Notes: generated from the sequence alone by a model not told the origin. Shown: positions 18,515 through 30,898, counted from the stretch's first letter. The stretch: 50,195 nucleotides of DNA from an uncultured Clostridia bacterium (GCA_946408995.1 CAMJUL010000022.1:1-50195); one strand, 5' to 3'. Made by a program: numbers and translations.

Positions 18515-19006
18515 ATGGAAAAGACAAACGTCATGCGGATCTTGGAAAGAAATCAAATCCCATACAGAAGCCACGAATACGAAGGCGCTGTCAAGGGCGA
18601 GGAGGTGGCGTCCCTTCTTGGAGAGGCGCCTGAAAAAGTATTCAAAACGCTGGTGACCGTCGGACAAACGAAAAAGCATTATGTATTCATGATCCCGGTC
18701 GGGGAAGAGCTGGACCTGAAAAAGGCGGCAAAGGCGGCCCATGAAAAAAGCATCGTCATGCTGCCTCAAAAAGAACTGTTCCCTTTGACGGGGTATGTTC
18801 ACGGCGGCTGTTCCCCGATCGGCATGAAAAAGGCGTTTCCGACCTTTATCCATTCAACGGCGGCAGACCTGGACACCCTCTTTTTCAGCGCGGGCAAGAT
18901 CGGGGCTCAGGTGGAACTGCCTCTGGAAGGGCTCAGACGCTTGCTCCCTGTCGAGGAAAAGGACCTGATCGTGGAAGAAAGATCCTCCGGAAGCGGTTCG
19001 ACATAA
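18515..19006 (+). CDS. ybaK: YbaK/EbsC-type aminoacyl-tRNA deacylase
   Basis: A 163-residue trans-editing enzyme of the YbaK family, which in E. coli and Haemophilus removes Cys from mischarged tRNA-Pro. The fold landmarks are KVFKTLVT, the conserved lysine region KKAAKA, GYVHGGCSPIGMKK and the closing AGKIGAQVELPLEGL. The length is normal for the family. GGGAG lies shortly before the ATG. Its last 100 bases overlap, on the opposite strand, the 3' end of the SpoIID-like gene. No clear promoter is visible in the short divergent gap. Confidence 0.9.
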   Translation: MEKTNVMRILERNQIPYRSHEYEGAVKGEEVASLLGEAPEKVFKTLVTVGQTKKHYVFMIPVGEELDLKKAAKAAHEKSIVMLPQKELFPLTGYVHGGCSPIGMKKAFPTFIHSTAADLDTLFFSAGKIGAQVELPLEGLRRLLPVEEKDLIVEERSSGSGST

Positions 19007-20661
19007 GAAGCATATACATATCCGTCCATCACGTCTGTTTTGACGTGAAGCCAGCCGTCGACCGCCTCCTCCACGACAGCGAGCAGCTGTCCATAATACA
19101 ATGGACAAACCACCGGGCTTGTGATGCTGGGGGAAACGCGCATGTTCAGATAGGAGTTTTCACTGATCCCGGTGACAGAGACCATCCGGATGCCTTCACC
19201 CCGGACAAGGTCCGTGGGCATCAGCGTCGGTCTTGGGGTCGGGCTTGCAGCTGGGCCGGGCGTGGCGAGGAACGTTCTGTCCAGAACCGTGGCTGCGGGA
19301 AAGACGGCGCCGGGGGCATTCCGGACAAATTGAAGGCCCGGGTAATAAAACTGCAGGATCTCATCGGCGGTCTTTCCATATTTCAGCGCCATCCATTGGG
19401 CGCCGCGCTGACTCATGCCCACCCCGTGTCCGTACCTTCTGCTTTTAAGAACAAAGGACGTTTCTGTTTCCTCCACGGTCAAAAGCTCATTGCCGGAACC
19501 CGGATTGATCAAAAGATCACACGCGGAAACAAGGTCCGGGAAGACGGGCAGGGAGAGAGAGAGGGACAGGGAGCGTTGCGTTTGGACCGCGGGGGCGGAG
19601 GAAGGAGCGGATTTTGCGGCGGGATCATAGTAGACCTCTTCCTCCGGATCCGTGACCGTGTATTCCACGGATACCTCCATGGCCATTTCCGTAAAGCGCA
19701 GGGAATTTAGAGGAATGGGATTTTTCAGGGTCAGGCTGTCCACCGTGCTCCAGCGGAAATTCTCCGGCTCGATCCCCTTCTTCGCAAGGATATCCCGGAT
19801 ACGCGGCAGCACAAGGGGATCCAGGACCCCGCTTTCGGCGACGGATTTGGGAACAGAAAAGCTCCTGACCGTGCTGTAGGGGTTTTCATGGTCATAGGGA
19901 TCCTGCTGCCGGACCAGGTAGGGAAGATCCTTTCCGCCCCAGACCTGGGAGACGGTTTCGGTTTGGCCACCGTTTGAGGCGCAGTAATAACAGGAAGCAT
20001 AGGTCCCGTCGGCGTTGATCCCGCAAATGCCTGCGGTCTCGTTTACAGCCTTTGCGGATCGAAAATGCTCCTTTTGAATGCCCATATAGACCTGGTCGTT
20101 GGGGTTGTCCGTCACATCATAATCGGGATTTTTGAGGGCTTTTCTGTTCAGGGCATAGGTGCGGGAGGCAATGGCCTGGGCCTTCAGGGCCTCAAGAGGG
20201 TAGGAGTCACTCATTTCATAAGGGATCACGCCAAGGAGATACTCCTCCACGTTCACATAGAGAATGGCTCGCAGAGCATTGTTCTTGATCGTAAGCAAAA
20301 GATCCCCCGGATGCAGGGGATAGGCGTGATTGATGCGGAGCCCGTTTTCGTTCTGTTCCGAATCGGGCAGGGGATGACGGAGGAGAAGGAGCGAGGTCCC
20401 GTGCTCAAAGGCCATGCCGTCATAATAGACCATCAGCCTGCCGGAGGCACAGGAGACGGTCAGCGTGGACCCCCGCTGAAAGGCGATGGAATCGATGGAA
20501 TAGCTTCCGTCCAGGGACAGATCCACCCGGTCGGTCAACGCAGGCCGGGTCAAAAGCACACGGAGGGTCTGGTCCTCCTCAGCAGCGGCGGAAGAAAGGG
20601 ACAGGAAGAAAAAAAGGACGAGAAGAGCGGGGAATAAAGAAAAGAAAACGGGTTTGTCCAT
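18907..20661 (-). CDS. SpoIID/LytB-domain protein with C-terminal SH3
   Basis: The 584-residue secreted protein has a signal peptide (about 1-26), a SpoIID-like domain at about 125-440 and an SH3 domain at about 495-552. SpoIID motifs are clear: LGVIPYEMSDSYPLEALKAQ, RTYALN, YYCASNGGQTE and GHGVGMSQRGAQWMA. SpoIID is a lytic transglycosylase that cuts glycan strands lacking stem peptides; non-sporulation relatives also exist, so this is not proof of sporulation. The start lies two bases after the stop of the lipid kinase. The last 30 or so residues are Ser-rich and are coded opposite ybaK. Confidence 0.85.
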   Translation of the reverse strand: MDKPVFFSLFPALLVLFFFLSLSSAAAEEDQTLRVLLTRPALTDRVDLSLDGSYSIDSIAFQRGSTLTVSCASGRLMVYYDGMAFEHGTSLLLLRHPLPDSEQNENGLRINHAYPLHPGDLLLTIKNNALRAILYVNVEEYLLGVIPYEMSDSYPLEALKAQAIASRTYALNRKALKNPDYDVTDNPNDQVYMGIQKEHFRSAKAVNETAGICGINADGTYASCYYCASNGGQTETVSQVWGGKDLPYLVRQQDPYDHENPYSTVRSFSVPKSVAESGVLDPLVLPRIRDILAKKGIEPENFRWSTVDSLTLKNPIPLNSLRFTEMAMEVSVEYTVTDPEEEVYYDPAAKSAPSSAPAVQTQRSLSLSLSLPVFPDLVSACDLLINPGSGNELLTVEETETSFVLKSRRYGHGVGMSQRGAQWMALKYGKTADEILQFYYPGLQFVRNAPGAVFPAATVLDRTFLATPGPAASPTPRPTLMPTDLVRGEGIRMVSVTGISENSYLNMRVSPSITSPVVCPLYYGQLLAVVEEAVDGWLHVKTDVMDGYVYASYVEPLPEDLSSTIRSFSSTGSKRLSPSRGSST

Positions 20662-20663
20662 GA

Positions 20664-21563
20664 CTAAGCCCCCTTTGGCGTATTGAAAACGGGAGGCCGG
20701 TAAAGAAGCAGCGCATTCGGGACCAGATGGATAACGGCGAGGTCCATTTGGACGATATCCCCGTCAATATTGACATACATGTTGCGGGAGGAAATCGTGC
20801 AGGCGCAGCCTTTATCGTGTACGGTTTCCGGGAATCCGAGCACCTTCCCGCGAAGAAGGCCCACAAGCCGTGGCAGGAGGCGTCCCTTTGAAAGCCGTTT
20901 GACCACGGTGAAATCCAGGCTGCCATCGCAAATGCTCGCCTGGGGTGAGATCCGGATGCCGCCGCCAATGAAGCCACCGTTCGCCGCGGAAAAGACCGTG
21001 GCATCTTCTGTTCTCTCCAGACCGGATTCTGATTTTATCGTCAACGGAAATGTCCTGTATTTCGCGACGGCCTCGAACACGCCCAGCAAATATGGGAGCA
21101 ATCCGTGAAGCTTTTTTTTGTATTTCAGCGAGTTGCGCAGTACGTCCACGTCCAGTCCTGCGCCGACTTCGTTGATGAAATACCTGTCGTTGATTTGCCC
21201 CATGTCCACCGGCACAGGCCTGCCTGTAAAAAACAGTGCGGCGGCCTTCATGGGATCAAGGGGGATGTCCGCGGATTTGCAAAAGTCGTTTCCGGTTCCG
21301 GAGGGAATGATCAACAGCGGACAGGAAGTGTGCACCAATCCGCAGGCGACTTCGGACACGGTTCCGTCACCGCCGACCGCCGCGACGGCCTCTGCCCCTT
21401 TTTGCGCGGCCTGCCTGGCAAGGTCCGTGGCATGCCCTGGACGCTCCGAAGGGTGGATATTGCAGGAGAACCCTTCTTTTTCGGCCAGACGTGCAAAGGC
21501 TTCGGCCAGCTCTTTTGTTTTTCCTTTTTTCCCGGAAACGGGATTATAGATGATTTCAACCAT
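20664..21563 (-). CDS. Diacylglycerol/lipid kinase family protein
   Basis: A 299-residue cytosolic or membrane-peripheral lipid kinase of the DagK/YegS/BmrU family. NPVSGKKGK at 7-15 and GGDGTVSEV at 64-72 bind nucleotide, and SGTGND is at 88-93. The C-terminal beta-sandwich domain carries GGGIRISPQASICDGSLDFTVV, typical of the family. In Gram-positive bacteria such enzymes recycle diacylglycerol to phosphatidic acid. Upstream gene of a two-gene operon with the SpoIID-like protein. Substrate not determined. Confidence 0.9.
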   Translation of the reverse strand: MVEIIYNPVSGKKGKTKELAEAFARLAEKEGFSCNIHPSERPGHATDLARQAAQKGAEAVAAVGGDGTVSEVACGLVHTSCPLLIIPSGTGNDFCKSADIPLDPMKAAALFFTGRPVPVDMGQINDRYFINEVGAGLDVDVLRNSLKYKKKLHGLLPYLLGVFEAVAKYRTFPLTIKSESGLERTEDATVFSAANGGFIGGGIRISPQASICDGSLDFTVVKRLSKGRLLPRLVGLLRGKVLGFPETVHDKGCACTISSRNMYVNIDGDIVQMDLAVIHLVPNALLLYRPPVFNTPKGA

Positions 21564-21591
21564 GGCGTGGGCCCTTTTCCTTTTTTTGTTT

Positions 21592-21621
21592 ACAATACAA
21601 CAATTCTCCGCCGGATGTAAA
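21592..21621 (-). promoter_or_regulatory. Promoter of the lipid kinase operon
   Basis: TTTACA (21621-21616), 18 bases, TATTGT (21597-21592) on the minus strand, about 29 bases before the start codon. It diverges from the upp promoter. Confidence 0.5.
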
Positions 21622-21684
21622 GCGGTTTTTCACCTGGATGCGGGAAGTCTTTCAGGCGCTGGATGAAAGAGGCAAATCTTTCGG

Positions 21685-21713
21685 TTGTCACAAAATTGAA
21701 ACTATATTATAAT
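21685..21713 (+). promoter_or_regulatory. Promoter of upp
   Basis: TTGTCA (21685-21690), 17 bases, perfect TATAAT (21708-21713). Transcription would start near 21720, leaving a leader of about 37 bases. I see no PyrR-type attenuator in it. Confidence 0.85.
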
Positions 21714-21756
21714 TGGTTTGCCTTTGGGCAGTACTACGAATGGGGGTAACAGGACG

Positions 21757-22386
21757 ATGAGCAAAGTTCATGTATTTGATCATCCGCTGATTCAGCACAA
21801 ACTCAGCATCATGAGGGCCAAGGATACCGGGTGCAAGGAATTCCGCGAACTGCTGGATGAGATTTCCATGCTGATGGTTTATGAGGTCACCCGGGATCTT
21901 CCCACGGAAGAGATTACGGTGGAAACCCCCATTTGCGCTACCAAAACGAGGGCTCTTTCGGGCAAGCCCATCGGGATTATCCCCATTCTCAGGGCCGGCC
22001 TTGGCATGGTGAACGGGATCATGCAGCTGATCCCGAACGCCAAGGTAGGGCATATCGGGCTGTACCGGGATCCGCAAACGCTTGAGCCGGTGGAATACTA
22101 CTGCAAACTGCCCGAGGATGCCGAGCACAGACAGCTGATCGTTCTGGATCCCATGCTTGCCACCGGGGGCAGCGCGTCTGCCGCCATTGGCTTTATCAAG
22201 AACCGCGGCTGCTCCAATATCCGTCTTGTCAATCTGATCGCGGCCCCGGAGGGGATCGCCCGGGTGCAGCATGACCATCCGGATGTGGACATTTATGTGG
22301 CGGCGCAGGACGAGAAGCTGAACGAACACGGGTACATCGTTCCCGGCCTTGGGGACGCGGGAGACAGGCTGTTTGGCACCAAGTGA
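21757..22386 (+). CDS. upp: Uracil phosphoribosyltransferase
   Basis: Upp joins uracil and PRPP to make UMP in pyrimidine salvage. The ATG at 21757 gives 209 residues, exactly the usual length; an in-frame upstream ATG would overlap the transcription start. Landmarks: [12 protein letters not shown] near the N-terminus, [15 protein letters not shown], and the PRPP loop [10 protein letters not shown] at 131-140, then [17 protein letters not shown] at the end. It lies directly before the ATP synthase operon, as in many Firmicutes, but that operon has its own promoter. Confidence 0.97.
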   Translation: MSKVHVFDHPLIQHKLSIMRAKDTGCKEFRELLDEISMLMVYEVTRDLPTEEITVETPICATKTRALSGKPIGIIPILRAGLGMVNGIMQLIPNAKVGHIGLYRDPQTLEPVEYYCKLPEDAEHRQLIVLDPMLATGGSASAAIGFIKNRGCSNIRLVNLIAAPEGIARVQHDHPDVDIYVAAQDEKLNEHGYIVPGLGDAGDRLFGTK

Positions 22387-22401
22387 CGTTTGATTTTTTC
22401 C

Positions 22402-22430
22402 TTGCTTTTTCCCATAAAGAACGGTACAAT
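22402..22430 (+). promoter_or_regulatory. Promoter of the atp operon
   Basis: TTGCTT (22402-22407), 17 bases, TACAAT (22425-22430). Transcription would begin near 22437, 80 bases before atpI. Confidence 0.65.
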
Positions 22431-22455
22431 TTCCTGTGTGGCTTTTTCGCGTATT

Positions 22456-22489
22456 CCGCTGCGGAACCGTTCCCATGGTTCCGCGGCGG
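22456..22489 (+). other. Strong stem-loop in the atp operon leader
   Basis: A 13-base stem (CCGCTGCGGAACC with GGTTCCGCGGCGG, one U-G pair) closes an 8-base loop. It starts about 20 bases after the predicted transcription start and ends 17 bases before the atpI SD. There is no T-run behind it, so it is not a terminator. Confidence 0.6.
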
Positions 22490-22516
22490 ATTATGAATTT
22501 TCCGTCGGAGGCGCCA

Positions 22517-22966
22517 ATGGCTAAAATTGACCCGACTGTCATCCGGGAGACGCGTCTGGCCGCGGCTGCGACGCTTCTTTTTTCCTTGGCAATGCACGCG
22601 GTCTTTGCGCTTTTGGGCCAATGGAGCCCTATGGTGCTCTGGGGAAACCTGCTCGGGGGCGCGACGGCCGTGCTGGATTATTTTCTTTTGGGGCTGACCG
22701 TGCAAAAGGCGGTCTCCCAGGAGGAAAAACAGGCCCGCAATACCATTCGCGCTTCCCAGCAGATGCGGCTTCTTTTCAAAGCAGGGATCCTGTGTCTTGC
22801 TTTTGCGGTGAAATGCTTTCACCCGATCGCTTGCATTCTGTCCCTGTTTTTTCCCAGACTGCATATCCTGCTCCGCCCGCTGTGGGACAAAGACCTTAAG
22901 AAAAGCGGAAAGGGCGGGGCGGAGGACAGCATTGACGCCATTGAAAAGGGGAGGGATGAAGCTTGA
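22517..22966 (+). CDS. atpI: ATP synthase I-like membrane protein
   Basis: A 149-residue protein with four hydrophobic segments at about 13-32, 36-60, 85-103 and 105-118, in the position and with the topology of AtpI, the assembly helper for the c-ring and possibly a magnesium uptake protein. GGAGG lies 5 bases before the ATG; longer in-frame starts would include the leader hairpin. Sequence conservation in this family is low, so the call rests on context and topology. Confidence 0.75.
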   Translation: MAKIDPTVIRETRLAAAATLLFSLAMHAVFALLGQWSPMVLWGNLLGGATAVLDYFLLGLTVQKAVSQEEKQARNTIRASQQMRLLFKAGILCLAFAVKCFHPIACILSLFFPRLHILLRPLWDKDLKKSGKGGAEDSIDAIEKGRDEA

Positions 22967-23862
22967 TGGCCGGCAGCCGACGCTTTAAGACCCTTGACGC
23001 GCTTTACATATGCATGATGGTCCTCCCTTTGGCTGTGGGGATGATCCTGAAGGCCGTTTTCGGCAGCCCGGGAAGCGGCGGGATCCAGATCACCGGCGCG
23101 ATGGTTTTTTTTATCATTCCTCAAATCGGCCTCCCGATCACGGAGTCCCAGGTCAATTCCTGGCTTGTGATGATCTCCATTACGGGGCTTTGCCTGTTTC
23201 TGACCCATGGAATGACCGAGCATGTCCAGACCAAACGGCAGCACCTGGCGGAATGGTGCGTTGAAAAATGCGAAAAGCTGGTCCGTGAGAACATGGGGCC
23301 GTACTTTATGTCCTTTGCGCCGTTCATTGCCGCGATCCTGGCCCTTTCCGCCTTCTCAAGCCTGACTTCCCTGCTTGGCCTCTTCCCGCCCACGTCGGAT
23401 CTGAATGTGGTCGCGGGGTGGGCCATCCTGGTCTTTGGATTGATCACAGCCGCAAAATGCAAGTGTGGGCCCGGACTGTACCTGAAATCCTTTTTGGAAC
23501 CGATCCCGGTGATGCTGCCGATGAACATCATCAGCGAGATCGCAACGCCCATTTCCATGGCTTTCCGCCATTATGGGAATGTGATGTCCGGCATGGTCAT
23601 TTCGGTGCTGGTTTCCGCCGGACTTACGGCGTTGAGCAGCGCCGTTCTCGGCTGGCTGCCCGGCTTCCTTGGGGAGATTCCCTTCCTGAAGGTTGGGCTG
23701 CCCGCGGTGCTTTCCATTTATTTTGACGTTTTCAGCGGATGCCTTCAGGCGTATATTTTTGCTTTACTGACCATGCTGTATGTTTCCGGAGGGTTCCCCA
23801 TGGAGGAATTCCTTCGCCGGAAGGATGCAAAAAAGAAAAAAACGGCCGATCAGGCTGTATAA
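22966..23862 (+). CDS. atpB: ATP synthase subunit a
   Basis: The stator channel subunit of the Fo motor. It has 298 residues if it starts at the ATG at 22966, which overlaps the atpI stop; a TTG at 22963 is 8 bases behind GGGGAGGG and is equally possible. Several transmembrane segments are clear. The essential arginine that faces the c-ring is Arg201 in SMAFRHYGNVMSG; the family usually has RLFGN here. The preceding segment MNIISEIATPIS is also typical. Works with the c subunit encoded next. Confidence 0.93.
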   Translation: MAGSRRFKTLDALYICMMVLPLAVGMILKAVFGSPGSGGIQITGAMVFFIIPQIGLPITESQVNSWLVMISITGLCLFLTHGMTEHVQTKRQHLAEWCVEKCEKLVRENMGPYFMSFAPFIAAILALSAFSSLTSLLGLFPPTSDLNVVAGWAILVFGLITAAKCKCGPGLYLKSFLEPIPVMLPMNIISEIATPISMAFRHYGNVMSGMVISVLVSAGLTALSSAVLGWLPGFLGEIPFLKVGLPAVLSIYFDVFSGCLQAYIFALLTMLYVSGGFPMEEFLRRKDAKKKKTADQAV

Positions 23863-23872
23863 TGGAGGTTGA

Positions 23873-24157
<285 letters not shown>

Positions 24158-24184
24158 AACAAAACAGTCTCCGGAGGGGAGAAT

Positions 24185-24709
24185 ATGCAGCAGATACAGC
24201 CTCTTGACATTATTTCCGTCAATGCCTTGCAGATCCTGATTTCTCTGGTGAACTTGTTTATCCTCTACCGGATCATCAAGCGGTTTCTGTTCAAACCGGT
24301 CCAGAAGATCTTCAGGGAAAGACAGAGCAGCATTGACACCCAGTATGAAAAGGCAAGGGATGCCGCAGCCAAGGCCGAGAAGAGCAAAGCGGAATGGCAG
24401 GACCGTCTGAACCATGCGGAAGCGGAAGCGGATGCCATTGTTTCCAACGCCAGCGAAAGCGCTCAGCGCTCCAGCGAGGCGCTTTTGGCGGATGCGAAGA
24501 CGAAAGCGGACGGGATCGTGGAACGAGCCAAGGAAGAAGCCAGGCTTGAGAAACGCAAAGCCGAGGTAGAGATCCGCGGCGAGCTCGCTTCCCTTTCCAC
24601 GGAACTTGCCCAGAAGCTTCTTGGCCGGGAGATCAACGAAGCGGATCATCGGGCCATGATCGATTCCTTCATTGAAGAACTGGGGGATACCCGTGAACAG
24701 GATCAGTAA
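24185..24709 (+). CDS. atpF: ATP synthase subunit b
   Basis: The 174-residue stator stalk protein has one membrane helix at about 12-35 and then a long, charged, Ala-rich helix. The basic turn RFLFKPVQKIFRERQ after the membrane segment is typical. It links the a subunit to delta and alpha. Its 3' end overlaps the start of atpH by 17 bases. Confidence 0.93.
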   Translation: MQQIQPLDIISVNALQILISLVNLFILYRIIKRFLFKPVQKIFRERQSSIDTQYEKARDAAAKAEKSKAEWQDRLNHAEAEADAIVSNASESAQRSSEALLADAKTKADGIVERAKEEARLEKRKAEVEIRGELASLSTELAQKLLGREINEADHRAMIDSFIEELGDTREQDQ

Positions 24710-25220
24710 AGAGTACGCCTTCGCGCTGTTTTCGCTTGCCCGGGAAAAGCACAGCGAAAAGGCTTGGGAGGATGCCCTGGATGATGTTTTGGAACAGTTC
24801 AGGGCCAATCCGGATTATCAGGTGCTTTTGAATGCGCCCAATATTCCCTCGGCCGAAAGGGAATCCCTGCTTGCCGCCGCCTTCGGCGGTGTCCCTGAGG
24901 AGGTGCTATCCTTTCTTCAGCTTTTGTGCACAAGGGGTCTGATGTTTGCGTTTGAGGACTGCTGTGCCGAATACAAAAAACTGACGGAGGCGCATCTGAA
25001 GATCAGCAATGTCAAAGTGGTCAGCGCGGCGAAACTGACCCGTGAGGAAGCCGACAGGCTGATACAAAAGCTCGAAAAGGGCTCCGGCCGCCATGTCAAA
25101 GCGGAGTTTGTGGTGGATCCCTCGCTCCTTGGAGGGATGGTGGTGTCTGTGGACGGGAAAATCATGGACGGGAGCCTTCGCAGCCGTCTCCGTCAGGTAA
25201 AGGAAGTGATCAGCGGATGA
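24693..25220 (+). CDS. atpH: ATP synthase subunit delta
   Basis: A 175-residue peripheral stalk subunit (OSCP type). I chose the GTG at 24693, preceded by GGGGGA, because the family begins close to the motif [13 protein letters not shown]. The C-terminal motif [25 protein letters not shown] is diagnostic. The start overlaps atpF by 17 bases and the stop overlaps the atpA start by 4 bases. Confidence 0.94.
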   Translation: MNRISKEYAFALFSLAREKHSEKAWEDALDDVLEQFRANPDYQVLLNAPNIPSAERESLLAAAFGGVPEEVLSFLQLLCTRGLMFAFEDCCAEYKKLTEAHLKISNVKVVSAAKLTREEADRLIQKLEKGSGRHVKAEFVVDPSLLGGMVVSVDGKIMDGSLRSRLRQVKEVISG

Positions 25221-26710
25221 GCACGAATGCCCACGAAATCAGCTCTATCATCAAGGAACAGATACGCAACTATCAGTCCCGCCTTGAGATGCGTGAAACC
25301 GGAACCGTCGTGCTGGTCGGGGACGGCATCGCCAGGGTTTACGGGTTAAGGGACTGCATGGCCGGCGAGCTGCTGGAATTTGAAGACGGGTCTGTTGGAC
25401 TGGCCCAGAATCTGGAGACGGAAACCGTCTCCGTTGCCCTTCTGACAGACAGCAACGCGATCCATGAGGGCAGCACGGTTCGCCGTACAGGCAAGGTCCT
25501 GTCCGTACCGGTGGGGGAAGCCTTCCTTGGCCGGGTGGTGGACGCTCTGGGCCGGCCTATTGACGGAAAGGGCCCCATCGACGCTTCCGGGGAGCGTCCC
25601 ATTGAATCGGAGGCGCCCGGGATCATCGAGCGGGAACCGGTCCATGTGCCGCTTCAGACCGGGATCAAGGCCATAGACAGCATGATCCCCATCGGACGCG
25701 GGCAGCGGGAGCTGATCATCGGCGACCGGCAGACCGGCAAGACCGAGATCGTGATCGACACCATCCTCAATCAGCGCAATACCGGGGTCAAATGCATCTA
25801 CGTAGCCATCGGACAAAAGCAGTCCTCCGTAGCGCAGATGGTCCGGGAACTGACGCTGAACAATGCCATGAGTTATACGACGGTGGTTTGCGCATCCGCT
25901 TCCGAGTCTGCGCCGCTGCAGTACGTAGCCCCCTATTCCGGCTGCGCCATGGCGGAGTATTTCCGGGAGAAAGGGGAGGACGTGCTGATCGTATACGATG
26001 ACCTCTCCAAGCATGCGGTAGCCTACCGCGCCCTTTCGCTGCTGATCCGTCGTCCGCCGGGACGGGAAGCCTTCCCCGGAGATGTGTTCTATCTCCATTC
26101 CAGGCTGCTTGAAAGGGCCGCCTGCGTCTCAAAAGCCTATGGCGGCGGCTCCATCACGGCGCTTCCGCTGATCGAGACCCAGGCGGGAGACGTTTCGGCG
26201 TATATTCCGACCAACGTGATCTCCATTACGGACGGCCAGATCTTCCTGGAGACCGAACTGTTCCACGCGGGGATCATGCCGGCCATCAACCCAGGCATCT
26301 CTGTCAGCCGCGTTGGCGGCAGTGCCCAGCTGAAGGGAATGAAAAAGGTTTCCGGTCCGCTCAAGCTCCTTTATTCCCAATACAGGGAGCTGAGGGCCTT
26401 CGCGCAGTTCGGAAGCGACCTGGACGCGGACACCAAGGCGCGTCTTGCCCTTGGAGAGCGGATCGTAGAGGTATTAAAGCAGCCCAGACAGTCCCCGGTG
26501 CGTCCAGGATGCCAGGTGGCCATCATTTACGCGGTCACGGAAGGATATCTGAATGACGTGCCGGTGAAGGAGGTCAGGGAGTGGGAAAACAGGCTGTATC
26601 TGTATCTTGAGGAACGGTATACACCGTTGCTGGAGCGTATAGAGCAGGGCTTCTTTGAGGAAGAGGACCTCTCCATGCTGAAGCAGGCCCTGCAGGGAAT
26701 GCAGAGGTGA
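25217..26710 (+). CDS. atpA: ATP synthase subunit alpha
   Basis: The 497-residue non-catalytic nucleotide-binding subunit of F1. The P-loop GDRQTGKT is at 169-176. Other landmarks are [11 protein letters not shown] near the N-terminus, [15 protein letters not shown] and the alpha/beta signature region [17 protein letters not shown]. Start overlaps atpH (ATGA). Confidence 0.98.
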   Translation: MSTNAHEISSIIKEQIRNYQSRLEMRETGTVVLVGDGIARVYGLRDCMAGELLEFEDGSVGLAQNLETETVSVALLTDSNAIHEGSTVRRTGKVLSVPVGEAFLGRVVDALGRPIDGKGPIDASGERPIESEAPGIIEREPVHVPLQTGIKAIDSMIPIGRGQRELIIGDRQTGKTEIVIDTILNQRNTGVKCIYVAIGQKQSSVAQMVRELTLNNAMSYTTVVCASASESAPLQYVAPYSGCAMAEYFREKGEDVLIVYDDLSKHAVAYRALSLLIRRPPGREAFPGDVFYLHSRLLERAACVSKAYGGGSITALPLIETQAGDVSAYIPTNVISITDGQIFLETELFHAGIMPAINPGISVSRVGGSAQLKGMKKVSGPLKLLYSQYRELRAFAQFGSDLDADTKARLALGERIVEVLKQPRQSPVRPGCQVAIIYAVTEGYLNDVPVKEVREWENRLYLYLEERYTPLLERIEQGFFEEEDLSMLKQALQGMQR

Positions 26711-26714
26711 GGGT

Positions 26715-29208
<2,494 letters not shown>

Positions 29209-29209
29209 A

Positions 29210-30406
29210 ATGAAAATCTTGATTGTGAACGCGGGCTCCTCTTCCCTCAAATATCAGCTGATCGACATGAACAACGAGAACACCATTGCCAAAGGACAGG
29301 CGGAGCGGATCGGCATTCAGGGCAGTAGGCTGGTGCAGAAGGCCCGCGGACAGGTTTACGAGATCTCCCAGCCCATGAAGGATCATGTTGAGGCCTGCAG
29401 GCTGATGATCGATGCGTTGACCGATCAGGAACATGGCGTTGTGAAGTCCATGGATGAAATCGGCGCGGTGGGCCATCGCGTGCTGCACGGCGGCATGAAG
29501 TTCACCAAGTCCGTTGTGATCGACCAGTCGGTTCTGGATGCCATTGAGGAGAACATTCCCCTTGGACCGCTTCACAATCCCGCGAACCTGATGGGGATCA
29601 AGGCCTGTCAGGAAGTGATGCCCAAAACCCCGATGGTAGCTGTCTTTGATACGGCGTTCCATCAGACCATGCCGCCCAAGGCGTATCTTTACGGCGTTCC
29701 CATGGAATACTACGAGCGTCTGAAGGTCCGCAGGTATGGGTTCCATGGCACCTCCCACCGGTATGTCAGCGCAAGAACGGCCGAGTTCCTTGGCAAAAAA
29801 CCGGAAGAGCTGCGCATCATCACCTGCCATCTGGGAAACGGTTCCTCCGTCTGTGCCGTGGCATACGGGAAGTGCGTGGACACGTCTATGGGCATTACGC
29901 CCCTTGAGGGCGTGATCATGGGCACCCGCAGCGGAAGCATGGACCCTGCGGTGGTACAGTACATCTGCAACAATGATCATCTGACCGTGGACGAGATGCT
30001 GACCATCTGCAACAAAAAGAGCGGTCTTGTCGGCATTTCCGGCGTTTCCAGTGATATGCGGGATGTTATGGCCGCGGCGGATGACGGAAATGAACGGGCG
30101 ATCATCGCCAGGGACATGCTGGTGTACGGTGTCAAAAAGTACATTGGCTCCTATGCTGCGGCGATGGGCGGCGTGGACGCCATTGTGTTTACCGCCGGCA
30201 TCGGTGAAAACAACGACGTGCTGCGCGCCATGGTCATGGAGAACATGGAATTCCTTGGCGCGAAGATCGATCCTGAAAAGAACCAGATCAACGGCAAGGA
30301 GATCGATATTTCCGCTGCCGACAGCAAAGTCAGGGTCCTGGTGATCCCGACCAACGAAGAGATCGCCATTGCCAGGGACACCCTGCAGCTTGTTTCCGCC
30401 CTGTAA
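29210..30406 (+). CDS. ackA: Acetate kinase
   Basis: AckA makes ATP from acetyl-phosphate in fermentation, or the reverse. The ATG at 29210, with AAGGAG about 10 bases upstream, gives 398 residues, the usual length. Landmarks: NAGSSSLKYQ at 7-16, VGHRVLHGG, FDTAFHQTMP, GFHGTSHRYVS, CHLGNGSSVCA, DTSMGITPLEG and FTAGIGENN. It follows atpC with a one-base gap and is probably part of the atp transcript, joining substrate-level and ion-gradient ATP metabolism. No terminator is visible before the next gene. Confidence 0.97.
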   Translation: MKILIVNAGSSSLKYQLIDMNNENTIAKGQAERIGIQGSRLVQKARGQVYEISQPMKDHVEACRLMIDALTDQEHGVVKSMDEIGAVGHRVLHGGMKFTKSVVIDQSVLDAIEENIPLGPLHNPANLMGIKACQEVMPKTPMVAVFDTAFHQTMPPKAYLYGVPMEYYERLKVRRYGFHGTSHRYVSARTAEFLGKKPEELRIITCHLGNGSSVCAVAYGKCVDTSMGITPLEGVIMGTRSGSMDPAVVQYICNNDHLTVDEMLTICNKKSGLVGISGVSSDMRDVMAAADDGNERAIIARDMLVYGVKKYIGSYAAAMGGVDAIVFTAGIGENNDVLRAMVMENMEFLGAKIDPEKNQINGKEIDISAADSKVRVLVIPTNEEIAIARDTLQLVSAL

Positions 30407-30430
30407 TATTAAGAAAGCTGGGTCCGCTCA

Positions 30431-30898
30431 ATGTCCGCATTGTTTCATCTTTTCTCCCGGAAGGTCCTGTTTACGGACGGCAAAATCAGTCTTGTCATGT
30501 CTTCAAGGGATGAAACGGATGAAACATGCGGCATTGTTCATTGTTACGCCTTTGATATTTTGCATGCCGGGACAAGGAAGTACATGGGGTACGTCAGCAT
30601 AAGGGTCGGCGAAAGCCCGGAATTGTATTATCTTGGGCATGTTGGATACCGCATAGAAGAGCCTTTCCGTGGGAATGGCTACGCGGGGGAGGCTTGCCGT
30701 CTTCTGATCCCCTTTCTGACCCGGATCGGGATCAGAAGCCTGGTGATCACAAACGACCCGGACAATCTTCCCTCACGCGCGACCTGCGAAAAACTGGGCT
30801 GTGTCCTGGAGCGGATCGCGACGGTTCCAGGCCGGTACCGCAGGATCGTCAATGGCTCGACCCACAAATGCCGCTATATCTGGCGGATTCAGGATTGA
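30431..30898 (+). CDS. GNAT family acetyltransferase
   Basis: A 155-residue protein with the Gcn5-related N-acetyltransferase core. The acetyl-CoA binding motif is at about 78-95 (EEPFRGNGYAGEACRLL), preceded by a beta strand with YLGHVGYRI, and followed by NDPDNLPSRATCEKLGCVLE, the usual motif B region. The acceptor is unknown. It begins 24 bases after ackA, with only a weak SD, and may read through from the atp-ackA operon. Confidence 0.85.
   Translation: MSALFHLFSRKVLFTDGKISLVMSSRDETDETCGIVHCYAFDILHAGTRKYMGYVSIRVGESPELYYLGHVGYRIEEPFRGNGYAGEACRLLIPFLTRIGIRSLVITNDPDNLPSRATCEKLGCVLERIATVPGRYRRIVNGSTHKCRYIWRIQD

Noticed and set aside
18907-20661. Evidence that the organism sporulates
   Set aside because: SpoIID-like domains also occur in LytB-type proteins of non-spore-formers; no other sporulation gene is in the window.
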